Origin: JBJXGF01 sp046153015
GTDB lineage: Bacteria; Actinomycetota; Acidimicrobiia; Acidimicrobiales; CAIXPF01
Length of the DNA stretch: 9,315 bases
Direction of reading: 5' to 3'
Assembly (NCBI GenBank): GCA_046153015.1
Contig: JBJXGF010000166.1
Span: forward strand, 1 to 9,315
A program made the position numbers and the translations under genes. Positions 1 to 5,698 of this stretch are shown here, piece after piece. A model generated the notes under the pieces. That model was not told the DNA's origin, made no database searches, and saw nothing but the letters and a program-made list of their open reading frames with translations. How positions within the stretch are numbered: position 1 is the first letter of the stretch; the number at the start of each line of letters is the position of its first letter.

Positions 1-980
1 GCCTTGGCCTCGGCCGTGCGCAGGTCGAGATCCAGGCGGCGCTTGCCCGCGTTCAGGGCGGCGAACCAGGCCGAGCAGCCGGCGGCGGCGGCGGGATCGC
101 CGGGGAACCGCTCGTCGAAGCGCAGCCCGTCGAGGCGGGCCGAGGGCTCGACCTTGCCGACCTCGGCGCCCAACCCGGCCAGCAGCCACGTGCACAGGGG
201 CCCGGCCCACATGGCGGTGAGATCGAGGACGCGCAGGCCGACAAGCGGCGGCCGGCGGGCGCAGCGCCCCGAGGCCCCGGCCGGGAAAGCGGGCTGGACC
301 TCGGCCCCGGCCTCGAACCGGCCCGGCGGGCAGGGCAGCGGCCGCGGCGGCCCGGCTCGGGACCGAGGCCGGCACGGCGTGACCGGCAGACGCCACTCCT
401 GGGCCAGGGCAGCCAGCGCCTCCGGGTCGTGCGCGGCGGGGCCCGCCGTGGTGAGCAGACGCTCGAACGCCTCGCGGTCGCCCTCTGCGCCCAGCTCGGC
501 GCAGACGGCGCCGGCAGGCCCGACCGGGCGCAGCTCGCTCGGCTGGGAGGCGGAGCCGGCGCGCAGCGGCAGCAGGACCTGACCGACGACGGCCTCGACG
601 TGCACCTCGAAAACGTCCTCGCCCAGCCAGGCGGCCAGGCCGGCGGCGGCAAGCGTCACGCCGCACGCGTAGTCGATCGTGCCGGTGGGCAGCCCCGAGT
701 CCGCCAGGGGATCGTTCCCCTCGGCGTGCAGGCGGGCCCCGGCGGCCTCGAGGCCGATGCCGGCCTCGCCGAGCGCGAGATCCGGGCGGCCGCGGCCGGT
801 CTCGGCGACCGCGCCGGCCCCCCAGCCGACCCCCCACGGCAGGCTCGGGGGACGGTCCCGGCGGACCGCCGCCCCCAGGCCGGCCAACGCCCACGCCGCC
901 CACTCCAGCGGCGCCGACGCCCCGAGCACCTCCACCACCAACCCCCGCAACGGCCCCGCCACCCGACCGGCTGCGCTCAT
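1..980 (-). CDS. Family III (CaiB/BaiF) CoA transferase with a degenerate first domain; 3' end outside window
   Basis: The ATG at 980-978 opens a frame that stays open to the left edge (326 whole codons), so the C-terminus is missing. Residues 248-277 (GLRVLDLTAMWAGPLCTWLL, then GLGAEV.KVEP) are the classic start of a CaiB/BaiF CoA transferase, the family that moves CoA between carboxylic acids. Residues 10-45 (PLRGLVVEVLG, WALAGLGAAV) look like a first, weaker copy of the same start. Residues 99-135 (TGTIDYACG, then VEAVVGQVL) and 190-203 (QEWRLPVTPC) resemble the middle and end of the family. The first copy is therefore about 240 residues rather than the usual ~400 and lacks the stretch that normally carries the catalytic Asp; the second copy continues beyond the edge. 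AGGA lies 9 nt before the ATG. It follows the hydratase gene by 85 bp and probably shares its transcript. The substrate cannot be told. Family is confident; the double-domain reading is inference. Confidence -1.
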   Translation of the reverse strand, partial: MSAAGRVAGPLRGLVVEVLGASAPLEWAAWALAGLGAAVRRDRPPSLPWGVGWGAGAVAETGRGRPDLALGEAGIGLEAAGARLHAEGNDPLADSGLPTGTIDYACGVTLAAAGLAAWLGEDVFEVHVEAVVGQVLLPLRAGSASQPSELRPVGPAGAVCAELGAEGDREAFERLLTTAGPAAHDPEALAALAQEWRLPVTPCRPRSRAGPPRPLPCPPGRFEAGAEVQPAFPAGASGRCARRPPLVGLRVLDLTAMWAGPLCTWLLAGLGAEVGKVEPSARLDGLRFDERFPGDPAAAAGCSAWFAALNAGKRRLDLDLRTAEAK

Positions 981-991
981 CGGCGTTCATC

Positions 992-1073
992 CTGGGGGCT
1001 GCGCCCCCAGACCCCATCAGGGCACGGCTCGCTGGCGCTCGCTCGTGCCCGCCGATTCGCTTCGCTCATCGGC
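992..1073. repeat. Cluster of three adjacent inverted repeats between hydratase and CoA transferase genes
   Basis: Three perfect stems sit side by side: 992-999 with 1003-1010 (CTGGGGGC, 3-nt loop), 1020-1026 with 1044-1050 (GGGCACG/CGTGCCC), and 1051-1056 with 1068-1073 (GCCGAT/ATCGGC). The last stem overlaps the stop codon of the upstream hydratase gene (1066-1068). The first stem shares two bases with the Shine-Dalgarno-like AGGA (990-993) of the CoA transferase, so folding of the mRNA could affect its translation. The G-run/C-run stem followed by AGACCCC resembles intergenic palindromes repeated in many GC-rich genomes. Whether it is repeated in this genome cannot be seen here. Confidence -1.
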
Positions 1074-1803
1074 CGGCGAAATCAGGGGGGCGCTTGGCGA
1101 AGAACGCGGCGAGGCCCTCCGCCCGGTCGGCGCTGCCGGCCAGCAGGGTGTTGAGCTCGCCCTCGAGGCGCAGACCGTCCCGCAGCGGCAGCTCGTCGCC
1201 GCGGTGCACCGCCTCCTTGGCCAGCTCGAGGGCCAGCGGCCCGGTGGCCAGCACCCGCTCGACGACGGCGGCGAGGGCCGCGCCCACGTCGTCGGCCACC
1301 GCGTGAACGAGCCCGGCGCCGAAGGCGGCGCCCGCGTCGAGCACCCGGCCGGCGAGCAGCATGGCGGTGGCGAGGGATACGCCGACCGCCCGCGGCAGGC
1401 GCTGCGTGCCGCCCCAGCAGGGGAGGCGGCCAGCGGCCACATCGTCGAGCGCGAACACGGCGTCGGGCGCGGCGAGGCGCACGTCGGCCGCGAGCGCGAG
1501 CTCCAGGCCGACCGAGCGGCACGGCCCGGCGATCAGCGCCACGACCGGGGGGCGCAGGCGCGCCAACGCGGCGGCGGGGTCGACGCCGAGCGCCAACGGG
1601 TCGAGGTCCTCCCCGGCGCCGGAGCAGAACTCCGGCCCGCGGGCCTCGAGCACCACGGCCCGCACGGAGCGGTCCTCGACGAGGGAGTCGGCCGCGGCGG
1701 CCAGCTCCCGTGCGCCCCGGGCGCTCAGCGCGCCGCCGGGCAGGACGAAGCGCTGGATCGCGCCGCGCTGCTCGCTGAGGTGGGCCAGCTCCTCGAACCG
1801 CAT
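1066..1803 (-). CDS. Enoyl-CoA hydratase/isomerase (crotonase) family protein
   Basis: This 245-residue protein has the usual crotonase length. It shows FCSGAGEDL (59-67), the first oxyanion-hole loop; AGPCRSVGLELALAADVRLA (92-111), the second; and WGGTQRLPRAVG (130-141), a family hallmark. The Glu that matches rat mitochondrial hydratase Glu144 is kept (E101). The partner, Glu164 in the usual QPE motif, is Asp here (D121 in FALDDV), and the GGG before the first Glu has become S97-V98-G99. Active hydratase chemistry is therefore plausible but not assured; an isomerase, hydrolase or other crotonase reaction on an acyl-CoA is possible. The ATG at 1803 has a good ribosome site (GGGAAAGG, 8 nt away). 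The gene starts 28 bp after the small gene at 1832 and precedes a CoA transferase, which supports cytoplasmic acyl-CoA metabolism as the job of the operon. Confidence -1.
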   Translation of the reverse strand: MRFEELAHLSEQRGAIQRFVLPGGALSARGARELAAAADSLVEDRSVRAVVLEARGPEFCSGAGEDLDPLALGVDPAAALARLRPPVVALIAGPCRSVGLELALAADVRLAAPDAVFALDDVAAGRLPCWGGTQRLPRAVGVSLATAMLLAGRVLDAGAAFGAGLVHAVADDVGAALAAVVERVLATGPLALELAKEAVHRGDELPLRDGLRLEGELNTLLAGSADRAEGLAAFFAKRPPDFAGR

Positions 1804-1831
1804 CGGCCGCGCCTTTCCCGGCGCCGCCGAC

Positions 1832-2080
1832 CTAGTCGGCCGACTTCGTCTTCTTCGGCTGCTGCTGCTCCATGGCCGAGCCGTTGCACAGCAGCCGGCC
1901 CGAGCCGGCCTTGGTGACGAGCACCTCGATGCCGGTCGACTCGTCCTGGTACCGCTTGCCGAGCTGCACGGCGTCGCCGACGCCGGCGTCGATCGTGATC
2001 TCGCCGGCGCCGCCCTTGGTCACGATGACCTCAGCGGTGGTCGCATCGAACTTCAGGCGTGCGCCTGCGGTGGTCGTCAT
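1832..2080 (-). CDS. Small uncharacterised protein with an internal two-fold repeat
   Basis: This 82-residue protein has no signal peptide or membrane segment. Residues 9-33 (LKFDATTAEVIVTKGGAGEI...) and 42-67 (KRYQDESTGIEVLVTKAGSG...) are two copies of one motif: a short strand, an acidic turn, (A/I)EV(I/L)VTK, then G.G and a closing strand. This suggests a small beta-structure made by duplication. The second copy ends LLCNGSAM with the only Cys. The tail (71-82) is hydrophilic and rich in Gln and Lys. From memory, short actinobacterial proteins of this style, with EV.VTKAG and CGG.PM, occur beside CoA-ligase and acyl-CoA genes, but I cannot name a function. The ATG at 2080 follows AAGGATGAGG at a suitable distance. 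It is the first gene of the hydratase/CoA transferase operon, so it may be an accessory protein of that pathway; this is inference from position only. Confidence -1.
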   Translation of the reverse strand: MTTTAGARLKFDATTAEVIVTKGGAGEITIDAGVGDAVQLGKRYQDESTGIEVLVTKAGSGRLLCNGSAMEQQQPKKTKSAD

Positions 2081-2197
2081 CTCGCCTCATCCTTTCTGGC
2101 AACCGGTGCTGCGCTGTTCCGGCTCGGCGAGCGGCACGCCCCGCCCCGGGCGACGAGCTGCTCGCGTTGACCGGCCCCCGAGCGCGAGCCGGGCCTG

Positions 2198-2227
2198 ACT
2201 GTACCCGACCCAAAAGCACCGGCTCAA
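2198..2227 (-). promoter_or_regulatory. Candidate promoter of the small-protein/hydratase/CoA transferase operon
   Basis: On the minus strand TTGAGC (2227-2222) and TACAGT (2203-2198) are separated by 18 nt, a fair match to the housekeeping -35/-10 pattern. Transcription would begin near 2191, giving a leader of about 110 nt before the ATG at 2080. In contrast to the leaderless genes nearby, this operon begins with a clear Shine-Dalgarno sequence, which fits a normal leader. Confidence -1.
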
Positions 2228-2258
2228 CGCAGGCCCCGCCGCCCCTGCGCCGGCCGCA

Positions 2259-2284
2259 ACCCCAAGGGGTACGCTCGGTTCGTG
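2259..2284 (+). promoter_or_regulatory. Leaderless-type promoter of the lipoprotein gene with overlapping palindrome
   Basis: TACGCT (2270-2275) fits the actinobacterial TANNNT -10 box and lies 6 nt before the GTG at 2282, so the transcript could begin at the start codon. No Shine-Dalgarno sequence is present. A 12-bp palindrome ACCCC-AA-GGGGT (2259-2270) shares its last base with the box and could be an operator. I see no convincing -35 box. Confidence -1.
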
Positions 2285-3679
2285 CGCCGGCCCGCCGACC
2301 TGACAGCCCGCCGCCCCGGGCGGGCAGGGCGCCCCGGCCGGGCAGGGCGGACCGGGCTGGCGGTGCTGACGGGCCTGGCGGTGCTGGCGGGCCTGACGGC
2401 GTGCAGCCGCCCGAGGCCGGCGGCGCAGGTGATCGAGCGCAGCGACCTGATCCCGACCGCGGTGAACCCCGACCGGGACGACCCCCGCCGGGGCCGCACG
2501 CCGCTGGCGCCCGGGGACCGGCTGGCGGTGATCGACGAGTCGGGCGCGCTGGTGACCATGCTGCCCGACGGGTCGGACCGGGTGGGGCTCACGCCGCGGG
2601 ACTCGACCACGGTCGCCGTGTACGGACCGACGTGGTCGAAGGACGGCCGCCTCGCCTGGGCGGAGGTGGAGCTGGCCGGCGAGACGGGCCGGGTGGTGAT
2701 CGCCCGCCCCGACCGCAGCGAGCGCATCGAGATCCCGGCGCCGGGCCCGCCCGCCTACCTGGCGTGGGATCCGACCGGCCGGCGCATCGCGTACGTCGCC
2801 GCCAACGGCGACCGGTACAGCTTGAACGTGGTCGACGCCAGCGGCGCCCGCCCCGCCAGCACCGTCATCGCCGACACCGCCCAGGTGTACTCGGCGTGGG
2901 CGCCGGCCGGGGACCGCCTCGCCGTGCACACCGACGCCGGCGTGGGCGTGGTCCGCCTGGGCGGGGGCGAGGCGCTCGGCGAGTTCAGCCCGTTCGCCGA
3001 GCGGACCGGCCTCTTCACCACCCCGGCATGGCGCTCGCCCGGCGAGCTGGTCTACGCCGCCGACCGCAGCGACCGGGGCCGGACCGAGCTGGTGCTGGCC
3101 GACGAGCGGGGCGAGGTGCGCCAGGTGCTCGCCCAGAGCCGGGGCGTGGCCCGCTTCGCCCTCGACCCGGCGGGCGAGCGTCTCGCCTACCACTTCTACG
3201 CCGTCGACCACTCGGACCCGAGCCGGCACACCGGCGAGCGCCGCCTGGTGGTGGCCGACCTCGAGACCGGCGAGCAAACCCCGCTCGGGGACGCGCCGAG
3301 CGTGGAGTTCCGGTGGAACCCCACCGGCGAGCGCCTCGCCCGCCTGCAGCTCGCCCCCGGCCGCCACGACGCCGACCTGCTGCAGTGGCGGCTCTGGACC
3401 CCCGCCGGGGAGATCGACGGGCCCCGCCTGCGGCCGCTGGCCCGCAACATCCGCGGCGGCGCCTTTGTGCCGTGGAGCGACACCGTGCAGCTCTGGTCGC
3501 CCGACGGCGGCGCCTACGCCTACGCCGGCCAGGACGCCGACGGCCGCTCGGGCATCTGGGTGGCCGCGGCCGCGCCGGGCGCCGAGCCGGTGCGGGTGAG
3601 CGGGGGCGACCGGGTCACGTGGGGTCCGGCCCCGCCCGGGCAACGGCCCCCCGCCGCGGGCGGCGTCCGGCCCGTCTGA
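2282..3679 (+). CDS. Secreted lipoprotein with TolB/PD40-like beta-propeller
   Basis: This 465-residue protein begins with a long Arg-rich n-region (1-23), a hydrophobic core (25-40) and the lipobox LTAC with Cys41, so it is probably lipid-anchored on the outer face of the membrane. The rest is made of repeated blades of the type W.P.G.RLAY: PTWSKDGRLAW (116-126), LAWDPTGRRIAY (160-171), SAWAPAGDRLAV (204-215), PAWRSPGELVY (248-258), FALDPAGERLAY (292-303), FRWNPTGERLA (343-353) and LWSPDGGAYAY (404-414). Seven blades fit a TolB-like or PD40 propeller, a fold used for binding protein, peptide or glycan partners; no catalytic residues are visible. The GTG start is chosen because it sits 6 nt after TACGCT and puts the signal peptide at the N-terminus. 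It is the first of two plus-strand genes that each seem to have their own promoter. The partner is unknown. Confidence -1.
   Translation: MRRPADLTARRPGRAGRPGRAGRTGLAVLTGLAVLAGLTACSRPRPAAQVIERSDLIPTAVNPDRDDPRRGRTPLAPGDRLAVIDESGALVTMLPDGSDRVGLTPRDSTTVAVYGPTWSKDGRLAWAEVELAGETGRVVIARPDRSERIEIPAPGPPAYLAWDPTGRRIAYVAANGDRYSLNVVDASGARPASTVIADTAQVYSAWAPAGDRLAVHTDAGVGVVRLGGGEALGEFSPFAERTGLFTTPAWRSPGELVYAADRSDRGRTELVLADERGEVRQVLAQSRGVARFALDPAGERLAYHFYAVDHSDPSRHTGERRLVVADLETGEQTPLGDAPSVEFRWNPTGERLARLQLAPGRHDADLLQWRLWTPAGEIDGPRLRPLARNIRGGAFVPWSDTVQLWSPDGGAYAYAGQDADGRSGIWVAAAAPGAEPVRVSGGDRVTWGPAPPGQRPPAAGGVRPV
2321..2392 (+). repeat. Four 18-bp tandem units encoding the signal peptide
   Basis: The units are 2321-2338, 2339-2356, 2357-2374 and 2375-2392. 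The first two encode RAGRPG and RAGRTG; the last two encode LAVLTG and LAVLAG. Units 3 and 4 differ at one base (CTGGCGGTGCTGACGGGC against ...GGCGGGC). Units 2 and 3 match at about 12 of 18 positions, so all four may descend from one unit. The lipobox Cys codon follows at 2402-2404. Confidence -1.
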
Positions 3680-3717
3680 ACCGACGCCAGGGCGCCGGCG
3701 AGGCGGGCGGGCTGCTC

Positions 3718-3732
3718 TACGCTCGGCCCGTG
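3718..3732 (+). promoter_or_regulatory. Leaderless-type promoter of the acyl-CoA dehydrogenase gene
   Basis: TACGCT (3718-3723), then CGGCCC, then GTG (3730). Box, spacing and even the CGG..C spacer repeat the arrangement before the lipoprotein gene at 2270-2284. No Shine-Dalgarno sequence lies upstream of the GTG, so this decides the start codon. Confidence -1.
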
Positions 3733-4980
3733 GACCCGCGCTACTCACCCGAGGCCGAAGCGTTCCGAGCCACGATCAAGGCCTTCCTCGCCGAGCACCT
3801 CCCCGCCGGCTGGGCGGGCGTGGGCGCCCTCGAGCCCGCCGAGCGGGAGGCGTTCACCGACTCGTGGCGCAAGCTCATCCACGAGCACGGGCTGCTGGCT
3901 GTCGCCTGGCCGCGGGAGTACGGCGGCGCCGGCCTCTCGCTGATCGAGCGGCTGGTAGTGGCCGAGGAGTTCGTGAAGGCCGGCGTGCCCCAGGGCAACG
4001 AGAACGACATCTTCTCGATCGGGATGATCGGCAACACGCTGATCGAGATGGGCAACGAGGAGCAGAAGCGGGAGTTCCTGCCCAAGATCCTCTCCGGCGA
4101 GCACGTGTGGTGCCAGGGCTACTCGGAGCCGGGCTCGGGCTCGGATCTCGCCTCGCTCGGCACCCGGGCCGTGCTCGACGGCGAGGAGTGGGTGATCAAC
4201 GGCCAGAAGATCTGGACCAGCCAGGGTCACCGGGCCAACTGGATCTTCCTCCTGTGCCGCACCGAGCCCGAAGCGGTGAAGCAAGCCGGCATCTCGTTCC
4301 TACTCGTGCCGATGGACCAGCCGGGTGTGGAGATCCGCCCGATCGTGAACATCGGCCGCCGCCACGACTTCAACGAGACGTTCTTCACCGACGCCCGCAC
4401 GCAAAAGGACAACGTGGTCGGTGGGGTCAACAACGGTTGGCTGGTGGCGAACCGGCTGCTCGCCTACGAACGCGGCGACGACGCCACCACGATCGGCCTC
4501 GCCCACCGGGACGAGTGGGAGCGGCTCACCCGGCTGGCGCAGGAGCGGGGCGCGGCCGGCGACCCCCGCATCCGCCAGCGGTTGGCCTGGGCGTACAGCA
4601 AGGTCGAGATCATGCGCTATCTCGGGATGCGCACGGTGACCAACTCGCTGCGCGGCTACCACCCGGGCCCGGAGTCCTCGCTCAACAAGCTGCTGTGGTC
4701 GGAGTACCACAAGGCCCTGACCGAGCTGGCGCTCGACGTGCTCGGCGCCGAGGCGACCGCCCCGTCGGGCCGCGACTCGGGCCGGGGCGTGGGGGTCGAC
4801 TTCGTGGGCACGCCCTCCTCCAGCGCCGGCTGGGTGGGGACGTTCTACGCAGCCCGCCCGGGCACGATCTACTCGGGCACGAGCGAGATCCAGCGCAACA
4901 TCGTCGGCGAGCGGGTGCTGGGCCTGCCCCGAGAGCCCCGGGCCGACGACGGGCCCTGGAGCCAGCTGCGCCGGGGCTGA
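3730..4980 (+). CDS. Acyl-CoA dehydrogenase (FadE-like)
   Basis: This 416-residue protein, of typical family length, oxidises an acyl-CoA to the 2,3-enoyl-CoA with FAD and passes electrons to electron-transfer flavoprotein. It shows the N-terminal helical domain (1-120), the flavin-contact motif GYSEPGSGSDL (130-140), INGQKIWTSQGHRANW (156-171) and the C-terminal signature YSGTSEIQRNIVGERVLGLP (381-400). At the position of the catalytic Glu of medium-chain enzymes (YEGT) there is Ser382. Instead a Glu is found in AYERGD (E247), where isovaleryl- and long-chain-type enzymes and FadE26-like mycobacterial proteins carry their base. This suggests an active enzyme of that second type, perhaps on branched or bulky acyl chains. 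The GTG at 3730 is preferred because it follows a leaderless promoter box and puts DPRYSPEAEAFR at the N-terminus as usual; the open frame further upstream overlaps the lipoprotein gene. The gene ends inside a 14-bp tandem repeat. Confidence -1.
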   Translation: MDPRYSPEAEAFRATIKAFLAEHLPAGWAGVGALEPAEREAFTDSWRKLIHEHGLLAVAWPREYGGAGLSLIERLVVAEEFVKAGVPQGNENDIFSIGMIGNTLIEMGNEEQKREFLPKILSGEHVWCQGYSEPGSGSDLASLGTRAVLDGEEWVINGQKIWTSQGHRANWIFLLCRTEPEAVKQAGISFLLVPMDQPGVEIRPIVNIGRRHDFNETFFTDARTQKDNVVGGVNNGWLVANRLLAYERGDDATTIGLAHRDEWERLTRLAQERGAAGDPRIRQRLAWAYSKVEIMRYLGMRTVTNSLRGYHPGPESSLNKLLWSEYHKALTELALDVLGAEATAPSGRDSGRGVGVDFVGTPSSSAGWVGTFYAARPGTIYSGTSEIQRNIVGERVLGLPREPRADDGPWSQLRRG

Positions 4981-5035
4981 CGCCCGGCTCGGGCGCCGGG
5001 GCTCCCGCGCCGGGGCTCTGGCGCCGGGGCTCTGG
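4969..5035. repeat. 14-bp tandem repeat spanning the end of the dehydrogenase gene
   Basis: The unit is CGCCGGGGCTCTGG. Copies lie at 4994-5007 (one ends CCCG), 5008-5021 and 5022-5035, the last two identical. A further copy at 4969-4982 (CGCCGGGGCTGACG) contains the final codons and TGA of the dehydrogenase. An 11-bp degenerate stretch (4983-4993) separates it from the array. The array fills the space between the two convergent genes. Confidence -1.
4981..4995 (+). terminator. Short hairpin directly after the dehydrogenase stop codon
   Basis: CGCCCG-GCT-CGGGCG forms a perfect 6-bp stem with a 3-nt loop immediately after TGA. No T-run follows, so it is not a standard intrinsic terminator; GC-rich actinobacteria often lack the T-run. 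It may simply be a by-product of the tandem repeat. Confidence -1.
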
Positions 5036-5042
5036 CCGGAGG

Positions 5043-5627
5043 TCAGCTCCAGGGGGTGATCCCCTGCGCCTCGAGGGCGGCGGCCAGCTTGGCCAGCCCC
5101 AGCCGGCCGCGGGATTTGGCCGTGCCCTCGGGGATGTCGAGCCGCTTGGCCACCTCGCGGTAGCTCTGACCGTCCAGGTAGGTGAGCGTCACCACCTCCT
5201 GCTGCTCGGCGGGCAGGGTCGCCAACGCGGCGCGCACCTGCTGGGCGATCACTGCGGCCGCCGCCCCCTCGGCCACGTCGTCGGCGCGGGTGGGCGGCCG
5301 GATGATCTGCGCCTCACGCTCCTCGCGCGCCTTGAGCGCGGACTCCCGGCGCACGGCGTCGACGGCGCGGCGGTGGGCGACCACGCCGAGGAAGGTGCGC
5401 ACCGAGCCGAGCTCGGGGTCGAAGCGGTCGGGACGCTGCCAGAAGGCGGTGAAGACGTCCTGGGTCACGTCGTCGGCCACGCTGCGGTTGCGGCACACCC
5501 GCAGCGCCAAGCCGTACACGAGCGGGGCGAACGCGTCGTAGAGCTGGGCGAGCGCGGTCTCGTCGCCGGCCTTCATCCGCTCGACGAGCACCCGCTCGGC
5601 GTTGCGGTCGCCGGCCGCGGTGGTCAC
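5043..5627 (-). CDS. ECF-type RNA polymerase sigma factor (sigma-70 family)
   Basis: This 194-residue protein has the two-domain ECF layout. Region 2 is at about 29-93 (LYDAFAPLVYGLALRVC, DDVTQDVFTAFWQRPDRFDP, GSVRTFLGVVAHRRAVDAVR), which melts and reads the -10 element. A linker (94-130) follows, then region 4 at 134-185 (LATLPAEQQEVVTLTYLDGQ, SYREVAKRLDIPEGTAKSR) with the helix-turn-helix for the -35. The style FDPE.GSVRTFL..VAHRRAVD resembles the SigK-like ECF group. Gly174 in KSRGRLGL replaces the usual bulky residue. The GTG at 5627 is chosen because TACCGT lies 7 nt before it; GTG starts further upstream in the same frame (for example 5657) would begin upstream of that promoter box. No anti-sigma factor gene is adjacent: the 3' neighbour is convergent and the 5' neighbour is an HxlR regulator in the same direction, 71 bp away. 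How the factor is held inactive is therefore not visible. Confidence -1.
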   Translation of the reverse strand: MTTAAGDRNAERVLVERMKAGDETALAQLYDAFAPLVYGLALRVCRNRSVADDVTQDVFTAFWQRPDRFDPELGSVRTFLGVVAHRRAVDAVRRESALKAREEREAQIIRPPTRADDVAEGAAAAVIAQQVRAALATLPAEQQEVVTLTYLDGQSYREVAKRLDIPEGTAKSRGRLGLAKLAAALEAQGITPWS

Positions 5628-5634
5628 GGCGGGC

Positions 5635-5640
5635 ACGGTA
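5635..5640 (-). promoter_or_regulatory. Leaderless-type -10 box of the sigma factor gene
   Basis: TACCGT on the minus strand (5640-5635) is followed by 7 nt and the GTG at 5627. Upstream, GCACGGG occurs twice with an 8-nt period on the minus strand (5699-5693 and 5691-5685). Its complement also appears over the box: GGGCACGG at 5631-5638 can pair with 5686-5693. These may be control sites, but the motif is short and GC-rich. Confidence -1.
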
Positions 5641-5698
5641 CACAACGCGTCGATCACGGGCCGCAGTCGCCGCCGCCGCCCTGACCCGTGCCCCCGTG

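Noticed and set aside
679..1917. 412-residue plus-strand frame
   Set aside because: Antisense to the CoA transferase start and the hydratase, both of which have clear family motifs.
2059..3729. Long plus-strand frame open upstream of the dehydrogenase, giving a 973-residue reading
   Set aside because: It is out of frame with the well-supported propeller lipoprotein, its translation is low-complexity Arg/Pro/Gly, and the dehydrogenase domain begins exactly at the GTG at 3730.
2087..3748. 553-residue minus-strand frame opposite the lipoprotein
   Set aside because: Shadow frame in GC-rich DNA; no recognisable domain, while the plus strand shows a lipobox and seven propeller blades.
4994..5035. 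CRISPR array or phage attachment site in the 14-bp repeats
   Set aside because: Units are contiguous with no spacers and only 14 bp; there are no cas, integrase or tRNA sequences nearby.
3864..5684. 606-residue plus-strand frame
   Set aside because: Runs over the dehydrogenase in another frame and antisense to the sigma factor; composition is Arg/Gly/Ala-rich with no motif.
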